A stretch of 64,000 nucleotides of DNA from VXRD01 sp965232265 (lineage in GTDB: Bacteria; Latescibacterota; UBA2968): NCBI GenBank assembly GCA_965232265.1, contig CBDDPH010000002.1:1736001-1800000 (forward strand). Reading direction: 5' to 3'. The position numbers and the translations under genes are program-made. The notes beneath the pieces are model-generated. The model made no database searches. It saw only the letters and a program-made list of their open reading frames with translations, and was not told the origin of the DNA. Position 1 is the first letter of the stretch. Each line of letters opens with the position of its first letter. Shown in pieces: positions 48,896 to 56,018 of this stretch.

Positions 48896-50194
48896 TCAAT
48901 CTGCCGGAGACAAAGGCAGCAAAATGACAAATGTCGTACCCTGACCTGGTACACTTTCTTTGATATACACCTTTCCACTGTGATAGTCTTCCACAATGCG
49001 TTTCACAAATGCCAGACCGAGTCCCCACCCGCGTTTCTTGGTACTGGTACCCGGCAAAAAAACCTGCTTAAACATATGCGAAGGCATGCCTTTTCCCGTA
49101 TCGCGCACTTCAATAACTACCCGGTGTTCCTCCACGCGAGACGACACATCAATGCGGCCCCCTCTCCCTTCCATTGCATCGGCGGCATTTCTGAAGAGAT
49201 TTTCAAACGCCCACCCCAGAAGTTCCCGATTGATCGGAATAACCGGCATATCGTCCAATTCCTCTACAATTTGCACATTATCCGGCAAGCGTGCACGCAG
49301 ATAACCCGCTGTTTCAGCCACCACATCGCGCACCTGATCCAACCGCAATTCGGGCGTGGAACCAATCAGACTAAAACGAGAAGCGATCTGGTCCAATCGG
49401 CTCGTATCCCGATCCATTTCTCCCAGAATATTTTTTAGCCTTTGACTGCTCTCTCTATCGCCCTCTGCATCCAACTCGTCTCTCAACAATGCCAACCAAC
49501 CATACAGCGAAGATAGCGGCGTACCCAACTGATGGGCTGTTTCCCGCGCCATCCCCACCCAGATAGATCGCTGTTCTCTATCTTTAATATACCGAAATCC
49601 GAGATACCCACCTCCAGTAAATACGATTGTCACCCCAAAAGCGACCCAGGGCAACCAGTTCAAACGCTTCTCAAGCGCGGACGCCCCCCAGTGCAAATGC
49701 CAGGTTTCCGGTTCCTTCTTGACGGGATTGCCATCTGGATCCCATTCTGCTCCGGGGAACTCAAATGGCAACGGATCATTTTCCCTATCGAGCGCGTAAG
49801 CCTTGTCCATCACCTTGCCCAGTTTCTCGGGGGTATGGTCGTCAAGGGGGGGAATACCTATCGCTTTCCAGTATCGGGGAAGACCCTGTTCGTCTGTGAT
49901 TACAACCGGAAAATTGGGATTTTGGATGGTATCAAAAATGACATCCTCATAAAATCCCTTGACCTCAATTTTCTCCAATATAGCCACACTGTGCATAAAA
50001 GCGTAGAACTCTCCCATTCGCCTGGCTTCTTGCCGCATGGGTTGCACCACATAGAGCTGTGTATAAATGAGGAATGCGATGACAATAATAACCGCCAAAA
50101 GAAAAAAATAAGCCGTTAAAAAACTCTGGCTGGACAGGCGTACGGGTAAGGTCTTGAGGTTGTCGCCGATCTTGTTTTTATCTATTGACTGCAT
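48896..50194 (-). CDS. Membrane sensor histidine kinase (partner of the PorX-like regulator)
   Basis: 432 residues. N-terminal membrane helix SFLTAYFFLLAVIIVIAFLIYTQL, periplasmic sensor of about 120 residues, second helix WVAFGVTIVFTGGGYLGF, then a cytoplasmic kinase. The H-box reads ARETAHQLGTPLSSLYGWL, the form common in Bacteroidetes kinases, followed by DRDTSRLDQIASRFS. The ATPase part has the N-box ENLFRNAADAM, G1 VRDTGKGMP and G2 KKRGWGLGLAFVK. GGAGG lies just before ATG 50194. Divergent from rpsU. It heads a run of five minus-strand genes with gaps of 38, 9, 1 and 18 bases. Confidence 0.9.
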   Translation of the reverse strand: MQSIDKNKIGDNLKTLPVRLSSQSFLTAYFFLLAVIIVIAFLIYTQLYVVQPMRQEARRMGEFYAFMHSVAILEKIEVKGFYEDVIFDTIQNPNFPVVITDEQGLPRYWKAIGIPPLDDHTPEKLGKVMDKAYALDRENDPLPFEFPGAEWDPDGNPVKKEPETWHLHWGASALEKRLNWLPWVAFGVTIVFTGGGYLGFRYIKDREQRSIWVGMARETAHQLGTPLSSLYGWLALLRDELDAEGDRESSQRLKNILGEMDRDTSRLDQIASRFSLIGSTPELRLDQVRDVVAETAGYLRARLPDNVQIVEELDDMPVIPINRELLGWAFENLFRNAADAMEGRGGRIDVSSRVEEHRVVIEVRDTGKGMPSHMFKQVFLPGTSTKKRGWGLGLAFVKRIVEDYHSGKVYIKESVPGQGTTFVILLPLSPAD

Positions 50195-50368
50195 GCGCCC
50201 CTCCTTTTAGTGGTCCTTTCACCATCCCAAACGCCCGATACTCTTTTGAGTTCCCATTCAAAACCAACGTCCAACAATCCCGCCTTAAAAATAAAAAACG
50301 CTTTGAAATGAACAAAGACGTTTTTTATAGCGAACAAATTCTGAGGCAGAAGAAGGGGGAAAAACGGG

Positions 50369-50397
50369 TTGCAAAAGTGCGGGACATTTTATATGTT
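50369..50397 (+). promoter_or_regulatory. Putative sigma70-type promoter of rpsU
   Basis: TTGCAA (50369-50374), 17-base spacer, TATGTT (50392-50397), about 63 bases before ATG 50461. In the same 265-base divergent gap TTGAAA...TATAGC (about 50303-50332, spacing 18) is a second, weaker possibility. Nothing else is seen in the gap. Confidence 0.45.
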
Positions 50398-50460
50398 ATA
50401 TATATTGAAATTCGTTTTGGTTATTCATCACATTCTCCAAAGAAAGGGGTGAGTCCCGGC

Positions 50461-50658
50461 ATGCCTGGTGTCCTCGTACGCGACGACGAACCGTTCGAAA
50501 GAGCACTCAAGCGGTTCAAAAAGGCCTGCGAAAAAGCCGGTGTTATTTCCGACATGAAGAAAAATCAGCACTTTGAAAAACCGAGTGAACGTCGGAAACG
50601 CAAAATTGCCGCAGCAAGACGCAAGCGGATCAAATTGGACCAGCAATACACCCGCTAA
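50461..50658 (+). CDS. rpsU: 30S ribosomal protein S21
   Basis: 65 residues, standard for S21. MPGVLVRDDEPFERALKRFKKACEKAGVISD and the basic C-terminal helix KRKIAAARRKRIKLDQQ identify it. It binds the 30S subunit near the anti-Shine-Dalgarno end of 16S rRNA. An in-frame open stretch extends far upstream (to 50185), but ATG 50461 is fixed by homology; AAGGGG lies about 12 bases before it. A strong terminator follows at once, so cvpA and dnaG downstream need read-through or a promoter of their own. Confidence 0.95.
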   Translation: MPGVLVRDDEPFERALKRFKKACEKAGVISDMKKNQHFEKPSERRKRKIAAARRKRIKLDQQYTR

Positions 50659-50680
50659 GTCTTTCGCAATTATTTGAATT

Positions 50681-50717
50681 AAGCGATAATCACTCAGGGT
50701 GGTTATCGCTTTTTTTT
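50681..50717 (+). terminator. Rho-independent terminator after rpsU
   Basis: AAGCGATAATCAC (50681-50693), loop TCAGG, GTGGTTATCGCTT (50699-50711), then a run of eight T. One mismatch in a 13-bp stem. Confidence 0.88.
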
Positions 50718-50737
50718 ATTTCCATCTTGCACTTCAA

Positions 50738-51346
50738 ATGAACATCGTCGATCTCATTCTTGCCCTCGGCCTCTTTTGGTTCGCTCGAAAAGGATGGCAA
50801 ATTGGGCTGGTACAAAGCCTCATCATGCTACTCAGCGTGATATTGGCTTATGGCTTTGCGCTCACTTATGGCGAAACGACAGCGCGTGCTTTGTTGGATA
50901 CAACAGAAGACCTCGGCAGTGGTGCTGCGCTATTCGGATTCCTCGTCGTATTTGTGGTCGTCCTGGCTGCCTGCTATTTTCTCGGGCGTGCCCTTCACAG
51001 AATGCTGCGTCAATCGCCTTTCGGCGCGATTGACGCATTTGGTGGCATTGCTCTGGGGCTGGTTCAAGGCGCATTGATTTTGGGTCTAATCGCCATATTT
51101 TTACACGCCAAGCCCATCCATAGCCGCGTGCCCGAATTCATCGACAATTCTGCCTTAGGCGCGCCGCTTCAAAAATCCGCTCGGGTGATTGCGGATGGTG
51201 TACATGCCCTGTTTCCCGACGTAAAAATCCTCCTCGAAAAATTGGGCATTCAGATCGAAAAAACGCCTCCTCTAATTGAAAAGCTCAACGAAGAAGCCGG
51301 GAAAGCGCGAAAAAAAATCGACGAAATGCTTGAGGAATCCATGTAG
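50738..51346 (+). CDS. CvpA family membrane protein
   Basis: 202 residues. Four membrane helices: VDLILALGLFWFARKGWQIGLVQSLIML, LSVILAYGFALTYG, LFGFLVVFVVVLAACYFLG and FGGIALGLVQGALILGLIAIFLHA. The N-terminal D-x-I-L...GLVQ and the G-G-I-A-L-G-L-x-Q-G repeat are CvpA hallmarks. The C-terminal 60 residues form charged helices. E. coli CvpA is linked to colicin V production and envelope homeostasis. ATG 50738 was chosen, with no clear Shine-Dalgarno. The last codons and TAG stop (51340-51346) lie in the left arm of a hairpin element, so the original C-terminus may have been altered. Confidence 0.85.
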   Translation: MNIVDLILALGLFWFARKGWQIGLVQSLIMLLSVILAYGFALTYGETTARALLDTTEDLGSGAALFGFLVVFVVVLAACYFLGRALHRMLRQSPFGAIDAFGGIALGLVQGALILGLIAIFLHAKPIHSRVPEFIDNSALGAPLQKSARVIADGVHALFPDVKILLEKLGIQIEKTPPLIEKLNEEAGKARKKIDEMLEESM

Positions 51347-51443
51347 GTGCGGGTTGAACTGGTCTGAGGATGGTGTACAACGAGCCGCCTTTCAGGCTCG
51401 TTCACCGACCAGTTGTACATCGCTCGAAACCCGCGCCTACATG
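51340..51443. repeat. Nested hairpin element (GTACAAC family), about 104 bp
   Basis: Outer arms CATGTAGGTGCGGGTT and AACCCGCGCCTACATG (one mismatch in 16). Inside them, on the minus strand, is a GTACAACTGGTC...CTCAGACCAGTTCAA hairpin whose loop contains a complete plus-strand copy, GTACAACGAGCC...GGCTCGTTCA (51375-51404). A single copy lies at 40350-40379. It spans the cvpA stop and ends 30 bases before ispG. Confidence 0.85.
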
Positions 51444-51473
51444 TACCGTGATTCATATTCACTAAAACGACCC

Positions 51474-53411
51474 ATGTCCATAACCAGCGACCTGCTCATC
51501 TCTCCGGGCAAATACTGCAATTCGCTCACGAAATACGCCCGCTTCAGTACCCGCGAAGTCGATATCGGGGGTGTGCCACTCGGCGGCGATAATCCCATCC
51601 GCGTGCAATCGATGACCACAACCGATACCATGGACACCGATGGCACGGTCGCCCAGTCCATCCGCATGATCTGCGCCGGATGTGAATACGTGCGCATAAC
51701 AGCACCCAGCCAGAACGAAGCCCGCAACCTCGAAAACATCCGAAAAAAAATCAGAGCCGCAGGCTATAATACCCCACTGATAGCCGATATTCACTACACG
51801 CCCAATGCTGCGGAAATCGCCGCTCGAATTGTGGAAAAAGTGCGCGTGAACCCCGGCAATTACGCCGACAAAAAAAAATTTCAGATCATCGAATACACCG
51901 ATGCCCAATACGCAGAAGAACTGCACCGCATCCGCGACAGATTCGCGCCACTGGTCAAAATCTGCAAAGAATACGGTACAGCCATGCGGATTGGCACCAA
52001 CCACGGATCGCTCTCAGACCGCATTATGAGCCGGTTTGGCGACACCCCACTCGGCATGGTCGAATCCGCTCTCGAATTTGCGCGGATATGCCGTGACCTC
52101 GGCTATTGCGACATCGTATTTTCCATGAAAGCCAGCAATCCGCAAATCATGGTTCAAGCCTATCGCCTGCTGGTACACAAAATGATGGCCGAAGGCATGA
52201 ACTACCCGCTCCATCTGGGCGTCACGGAAGCTGGCGATGGCGAAGACGGGCGCATCAAATCGGCCGTGGGCATAGGCACGCTGCTCGAAGACGGCCTGGG
52301 CGATACGGTCCGCGTCTCCCTCACCGAAGAACCCGAAGCCGAAATCCCCGTGGCGCAAGCACTGGTCGCCCGCTATTGCAACCGAAGCGATCACGCGCCA
52401 ATACCGGAAATCCAAGCATCTCATATTGATCCATTTTCCTACACGCGCCGCAAAACGCGACAGATTGAAAAGATCGGCAAACCGAGTGTCCCAATCGTCA
52501 TCGCCACCCCACAGGATGCCATCACCCCCGAATCTCTGCACCCCTTTGGCTATACTTACGATGCGGTGCTCGACAAATGGCATATCGCCGACATGGCCGT
52601 TGACTTTATCGACATCGGCGATCGCACCCTGGACTTTGAACTCCCGGGTACGCTTGGCGTCATTCAAAATGCCCGGATCTGGTCGCCCACATCTGCCGCG
52701 TACCCGATTTTTTCTGCGGCTGCATACTTGCAAGCCAATCACACATCCGAGCGCATCACCTTTGTCCGTGCCGAACTCGCCGAACTCGACACATCGCTCA
52801 TCCACGCACTTAAGACCGATCCCCGTGCAGTACTCATCCTGCAGACCCACAACACCCACGCCATGCCCGAACTGCGCCGCGCATTCTGCCTGCTTGCAGA
52901 ACGGCATTGCGGCATACCCGTAGTCATCCGCCGGACGTACAGCGCAACAAATGATGCTTTCATGCTCTACGCCGCCACAGACTGCGGAGGACTGCTCGTC
53001 GATGGCCTCGGCGATGGTCTGTGGCTCGAAGCAGCCGATCAAATAGACGATCACACCCTCACCCGCACGGCCTTCGGCATCTTGCAAGCCACGCGCACCC
53101 GCATCTCCAAAACCGAATACATATCCTGCCCATCGTGCGGGCGCACCCTGTTCGACCTGCAGGAAACCACCGCCCTGATTCGAAGCCACACCAACCACCT
53201 CAAAGGCGTCAAAATTGGCATTATGGGCTGTATTGTCAACGGCCCGGGCGAAATGGCCGACGCCGATTACGGCTACGTGGGCAGTGGGCCTGGCAAAATC
53301 ACGCTCTACAAGGGCAAAGACATCGTCAAACGCAATATCCCCACAGAAGGTGCGGTTGACGAACTGATTGACCTGATACGCGCTGGCGGCGATTGGGTTG
53401 AACCAGCTTAA
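51474..53411 (+). CDS. ispG: 4-hydroxy-3-methylbut-2-en-1-yl diphosphate synthase, long form
   Basis: 645 residues. The N-terminal TIM barrel: VPLGGDNPIRVQSMTTTDTMDT, CEYVRITAPSQNEA, PLIADIHYTPNAA, EKVRVNPGNYADKK and LGVTEAGDGEDGRIKSAVGIGTLL. The C-terminal [4Fe-4S] domain: ISCPSCGRTLFDLQE and IGIMGCIVNGPGEM supply three Cys. Between the two is an extra domain of about 250 residues, as in plant, Chlamydia and Bacteroidetes enzymes; most bacterial IspG have about 370 residues. It makes HMBPP in the non-mevalonate isoprenoid pathway. Start ATG 51474; the frame runs upstream through the hairpin element to 51276 inside cvpA, which is not credible. Confidence 0.95.
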   Translation: MSITSDLLISPGKYCNSLTKYARFSTREVDIGGVPLGGDNPIRVQSMTTTDTMDTDGTVAQSIRMICAGCEYVRITAPSQNEARNLENIRKKIRAAGYNTPLIADIHYTPNAAEIAARIVEKVRVNPGNYADKKKFQIIEYTDAQYAEELHRIRDRFAPLVKICKEYGTAMRIGTNHGSLSDRIMSRFGDTPLGMVESALEFARICRDLGYCDIVFSMKASNPQIMVQAYRLLVHKMMAEGMNYPLHLGVTEAGDGEDGRIKSAVGIGTLLEDGLGDTVRVSLTEEPEAEIPVAQALVARYCNRSDHAPIPEIQASHIDPFSYTRRKTRQIEKIGKPSVPIVIATPQDAITPESLHPFGYTYDAVLDKWHIADMAVDFIDIGDRTLDFELPGTLGVIQNARIWSPTSAAYPIFSAAAYLQANHTSERITFVRAELAELDTSLIHALKTDPRAVLILQTHNTHAMPELRRAFCLLAERHCGIPVVIRRTYSATNDAFMLYAATDCGGLLVDGLGDGLWLEAADQIDDHTLTRTAFGILQATRTRISKTEYISCPSCGRTLFDLQETTALIRSHTNHLKGVKIGIMGCIVNGPGEMADADYGYVGSGPGKITLYKGKDIVKRNIPTEGAVDELIDLIRAGGDWVEPA

Positions 53412-53470
53412 AATTAGCTTACAACATCTATTTACAGCCTCCATCTCCTCTCCCCGGGGAGTTCCTTAAC

Positions 53471-55243
53471 ATGCCGCGCATTCCAGAAACTGTCATCGAC
53501 CAAGTGCGCCTGTCTATCGACATTGTCGATGTTGTGGGCGATCACGTTGCATTGACTCGCCGGGGCAAAAGCTTTGTCGGCCTGTGTCCCTTCCACGACG
53601 ATTCCACACCCTCCCTGAACGTCTCGCAAGAAAAACAGATCTACAAGTGTTTTGCCTGCGGCGCGGGCGGCAACAGCTTTACATTTTTGCGCGACATAGA
53701 AAACATCAGCTTTATCGAAGTCGTTCGCCAACTCGCCGACCGCGCGGGCATAGCCCTGCCCGATGCAAAACCCGCAGACCCGGACCAGCAAGAAGTCTTT
53801 GACCAACTCTACCGCGCCAATGAACTCGCGGTCAAATATTTTCACCACCTGCTCACACAGGACGAGAAAGCCGCCGATGCAATGGCCTACCTCGAAAATC
53901 GCGGCATAAACCGAGACGTAATCGATGCCTTTTCCCTCGGATACGCGCCCGATCAGTGGGATGGCTTTTTACAAGTCGCCACCCGTCGGGGATTCTCTCC
54001 GCAAATACTCGAACGCGCCGGACTCGTCTTAGCCAACCAAAAAGGAAGCGGCTTTTACGACCGCTTTCGCAATCGCATCACCTTTCCCATTCACGCCGCC
54101 ACAGGTCGCCCAGTCGCTTTTGGCGCACGCGCCCTCGCCCCCGACGAACAGGCCAAATACATCAACTCTCCGGAAACCCCTGTGTACAACAAAAGTGCCA
54201 CCCTGTACGGCTTGTGGCGCGATAGAGACGCCATTCGCAACGCGGGTGTAGCACTCGTTGTAGAAGGGTATATGGACCTCATTGCCCTATCGCAATATGG
54301 CATTGAAAACGCAGTCGCATCCTCTGGCACAGCACTTACCATCGACCACGCGCGCCTGCTCAAGCGTTACGCGCCCAAAGCCATACTCATCTTCGACGGC
54401 GATACCGCTGGCGCAACCGCTGCAATGCGGGGAATCGGATCGCTCTTTGAAGTGGGCCTCGAAGTGCGCGTTGTCACCCTGTCCGAAGACCACGACCCCG
54501 ACAGCTATGTGCGTGCCCACGGCCCCGAAGGCTTTTTGCGCCTCACCGAAAACGCCGCACCCGCCATCGACTTCCTCATAGAACAATTTGCCCAACGCGA
54601 CGACCTCTCCACCGTAGATGGCAAAACCCGAACTGCACATGCATTGGCCGAACTCGTTGGCCGCATCACAGACAACGCACGCAAACAATTTCTCACCAAA
54701 GACATTGCCGAAAAAATCGGGATAGATGAAGAAATCCTCCTGGGCATTGCCCAAGCGCAACGCCGCTCTACAAGGCCACAAAATGGGCAACCAGAACCCG
54801 AATCTTATGATACGCGGCCCCGTTCTGAGCGCGAATTGCTCACCTTTCTGATGCAACATCCCGAAATCGCCGATAGCGTCTTCAAGCAAATATCTCCCGA
54901 CAATTTTACAAACAGTGCTTACCGGCAAATCGCCACCCTGATTGTCAACAATCGACAACAGAAACGATCCATTGAAGCCGCGCACCTCATCAATCAGTGC
55001 AAAGATAATCGCTTGTGCCGCATATTGACCGACCTATCTCTGGAACCCGGTATTGAGAATCCCAATATCGATGTGCCCATTCGAGATTATATTCACAAGT
55101 TCCAGCTCAAAAATCTCGAACGAAAACTCGAACTGCTCGAAAAGCAATTGCGCCAACCGCTTGCTCCCGACGACCTGCACGCCACACTGGAAAAACACCG
55201 CCACCTCACTGCCCAGCGCAAAGCGATGGCTGAGCCAAAATAA
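53471..55243 (+). CDS. dnaG: DNA primase DnaG
   Basis: 590 residues. CHC2 zinc-binding domain with Cys39, His42, Cys60 and Cys63 (CPFHDD...YKCFACGAGG). The catalytic core contains IDAFSLGYAPDQWDGF, FYDRFRNRITFPI and the TOPRIM motifs VVEGYMDLIAL and LIFDGDTAGATAAMRG (Glu, DxD). The C-terminal part is the DnaB-binding helical domain (ERELLTFLMQHPEIADSVF). It makes RNA primers at the fork. CCGGGGAG about 12 bases before ATG 53471 is a possible ribosome-binding site. Follows ispG by 59 bases, and tRNA plus HU gene come next; no rpoD gene follows as it would in the classical rpsU-dnaG-rpoD operon. Confidence 0.95.
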   Translation: MPRIPETVIDQVRLSIDIVDVVGDHVALTRRGKSFVGLCPFHDDSTPSLNVSQEKQIYKCFACGAGGNSFTFLRDIENISFIEVVRQLADRAGIALPDAKPADPDQQEVFDQLYRANELAVKYFHHLLTQDEKAADAMAYLENRGINRDVIDAFSLGYAPDQWDGFLQVATRRGFSPQILERAGLVLANQKGSGFYDRFRNRITFPIHAATGRPVAFGARALAPDEQAKYINSPETPVYNKSATLYGLWRDRDAIRNAGVALVVEGYMDLIALSQYGIENAVASSGTALTIDHARLLKRYAPKAILIFDGDTAGATAAMRGIGSLFEVGLEVRVVTLSEDHDPDSYVRAHGPEGFLRLTENAAPAIDFLIEQFAQRDDLSTVDGKTRTAHALAELVGRITDNARKQFLTKDIAEKIGIDEEILLGIAQAQRRSTRPQNGQPEPESYDTRPRSERELLTFLMQHPEIADSVFKQISPDNFTNSAYRQIATLIVNNRQQKRSIEAAHLINQCKDNRLCRILTDLSLEPGIENPNIDVPIRDYIHKFQLKNLERKLELLEKQLRQPLAPDDLHATLEKHRHLTAQRKAMAEPK

Positions 55244-55267
55244 CTTTCTAAAGTGAACAATTTTCAG

Positions 55268-55296
55268 TTGCACAACTTATCTCTGTGCCTTATCTT
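55268..55296 (+). promoter_or_regulatory. Putative promoter of the tRNA gene
   Basis: TTGCAC (55268-55273), 17-base spacer, TATCTT (55291-55296), 36 bases before the tRNA 5' end. Confidence 0.5.
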
Positions 55297-55331
55297 TGCT
55301 TTTCAAGTTGAAGTAGCAAAACTGTAATTTG

Positions 55332-55408
55332 GGGCGCATAGCTCAGTTGGTTAGAGCGACGGACTCATAATCCGTTGGTCCGGGGTTCGAGTCCCTGTGC
55401 GCCCACCA
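55332..55408 (+). tRNA. tRNA with CAU anticodon (Ile2 or elongator Met)
   Basis: 77 bases with encoded CCA. Acceptor GGGCGCA/TGCGCCC, perfect 7 bp. D-arm GCTC...GAGC, anticodon arm ACGGA-CTCATAA-TCCGT with CAT at the anticodon, variable TGGTC, T-arm CGGGG-TTCGAGT-CCCTG. The loop CTCATAA and TGGTC variable region resemble tRNA-Ile2 (C34 changed to lysidine by TilS), but elongator tRNA-Met is not excluded. It lacks initiator features (paired 1-72). Confidence 0.95.
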
Positions 55409-55511
55409 TCATTCATCGCGGTGACCATCCAGCGAAGTCGCCGTTTTTTTTTGAACAGCCATTTCATTATTTTTTCCATCTAACCTTTGGTATTTTTGGG
55501 GAGGATAGCGA

Positions 55512-55820
55512 GTGCAAACCATCACCAAAGCAGACTTGGCAAAAATACTTGCAGATGAAAGTGATTGCAAAAACACGATGGCAAAACAAGCTGTAGATGT
55601 ACTCTTTGAAACGCTTGCAGAAGCGATCATCGAAGGTGAACGGATCGAAATTCGAGGCTTTGGAAGCTGGGAAGTCAAACGCACCAATGCCCGTCCTCGC
55701 GCACGCAATCCCCGAACGGGCGAAGAAGTCTATGTGCCTGCGCGACGCAAAGTCGGGTTCAAACCCGGCAAAATACTTCGAGACGCCCTTTCAATACCCC
55801 TCAAAGATCTGGAAAAATGA
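55512..55820 (+). CDS. HU/IHF family DNA-binding protein
   Basis: 102 residues. ITKADLAKILADESDCKNTMAKQAVDVLFETLAEAI is the dimerisation helix pair, RIEIRGFGSWEVKRTNARPRARNPRTGEEVYVPARRKVGFKPGKILRDAL the beta-arm with R-x-x-R-N-P-x-T-G-E tip and the C-terminal helix. Compared with HU (90 residues) it has a short C-terminal tail (SIPLKDLEK), closer to IHF length. It bends and compacts DNA as a dimer. The start is GTG 55512 with GGGGAGGA about nine bases upstream. A terminator follows at 55895. Confidence 0.93.
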   Translation: MQTITKADLAKILADESDCKNTMAKQAVDVLFETLAEAIIEGERIEIRGFGSWEVKRTNARPRARNPRTGEEVYVPARRKVGFKPGKILRDALSIPLKDLEK

Positions 55821-55894
55821 AAGGCGCAATAATCCGCAGATGACGCAGAAAAAAACGCGAGTAATTTGAGCGTTTTTCGCAGATGAAAAACAAA

Positions 55895-55927
55895 AACACC
55901 GCAACGAATTTGTTGCGGTGTTTTTTA
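55895..55927 (+). terminator. Rho-independent terminator after the HU gene
   Basis: AACACCGCAAC (55895-55905), loop GAATTT, GTTGCGGTGTT (55912-55922), then TTTTT. Perfect 11-bp stem. The preceding 70 bases carry the ATCCGCAGATGACGCAG...CGCAGATGAAA repeat also seen at 250-300. The gap on to the lpdA stop at 56019 shows nothing else. Confidence 0.9.
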
Positions 55928-56018
55928 TTTTTACAATCTGTGATAAGGACAGTTAGTAAGGACGATTATTACGGACGCGCTGCTCGCGCTGCTCCCAACC
56001 CTTAATTTGTAATTCGCC

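Noticed and set aside
50185..50460. Extended N-terminus for ribosomal protein S21
   Set aside because: The upstream in-frame stretch is not S21-like and contains the probable promoter; the conserved protein begins at 50461.
52014..53444. Long minus-strand open frame (476 codons) inside ispG
   Set aside because: Antisense shadow of a well-conserved gene; no ribosome-binding site and no recognisable family.
55332..55408. Initiator tRNA-fMet
   Set aside because: Position 1 pairs with 72 (G-C) and the three G-C pairs of the initiator anticodon stem are absent; Ile2 or elongator Met fits better.
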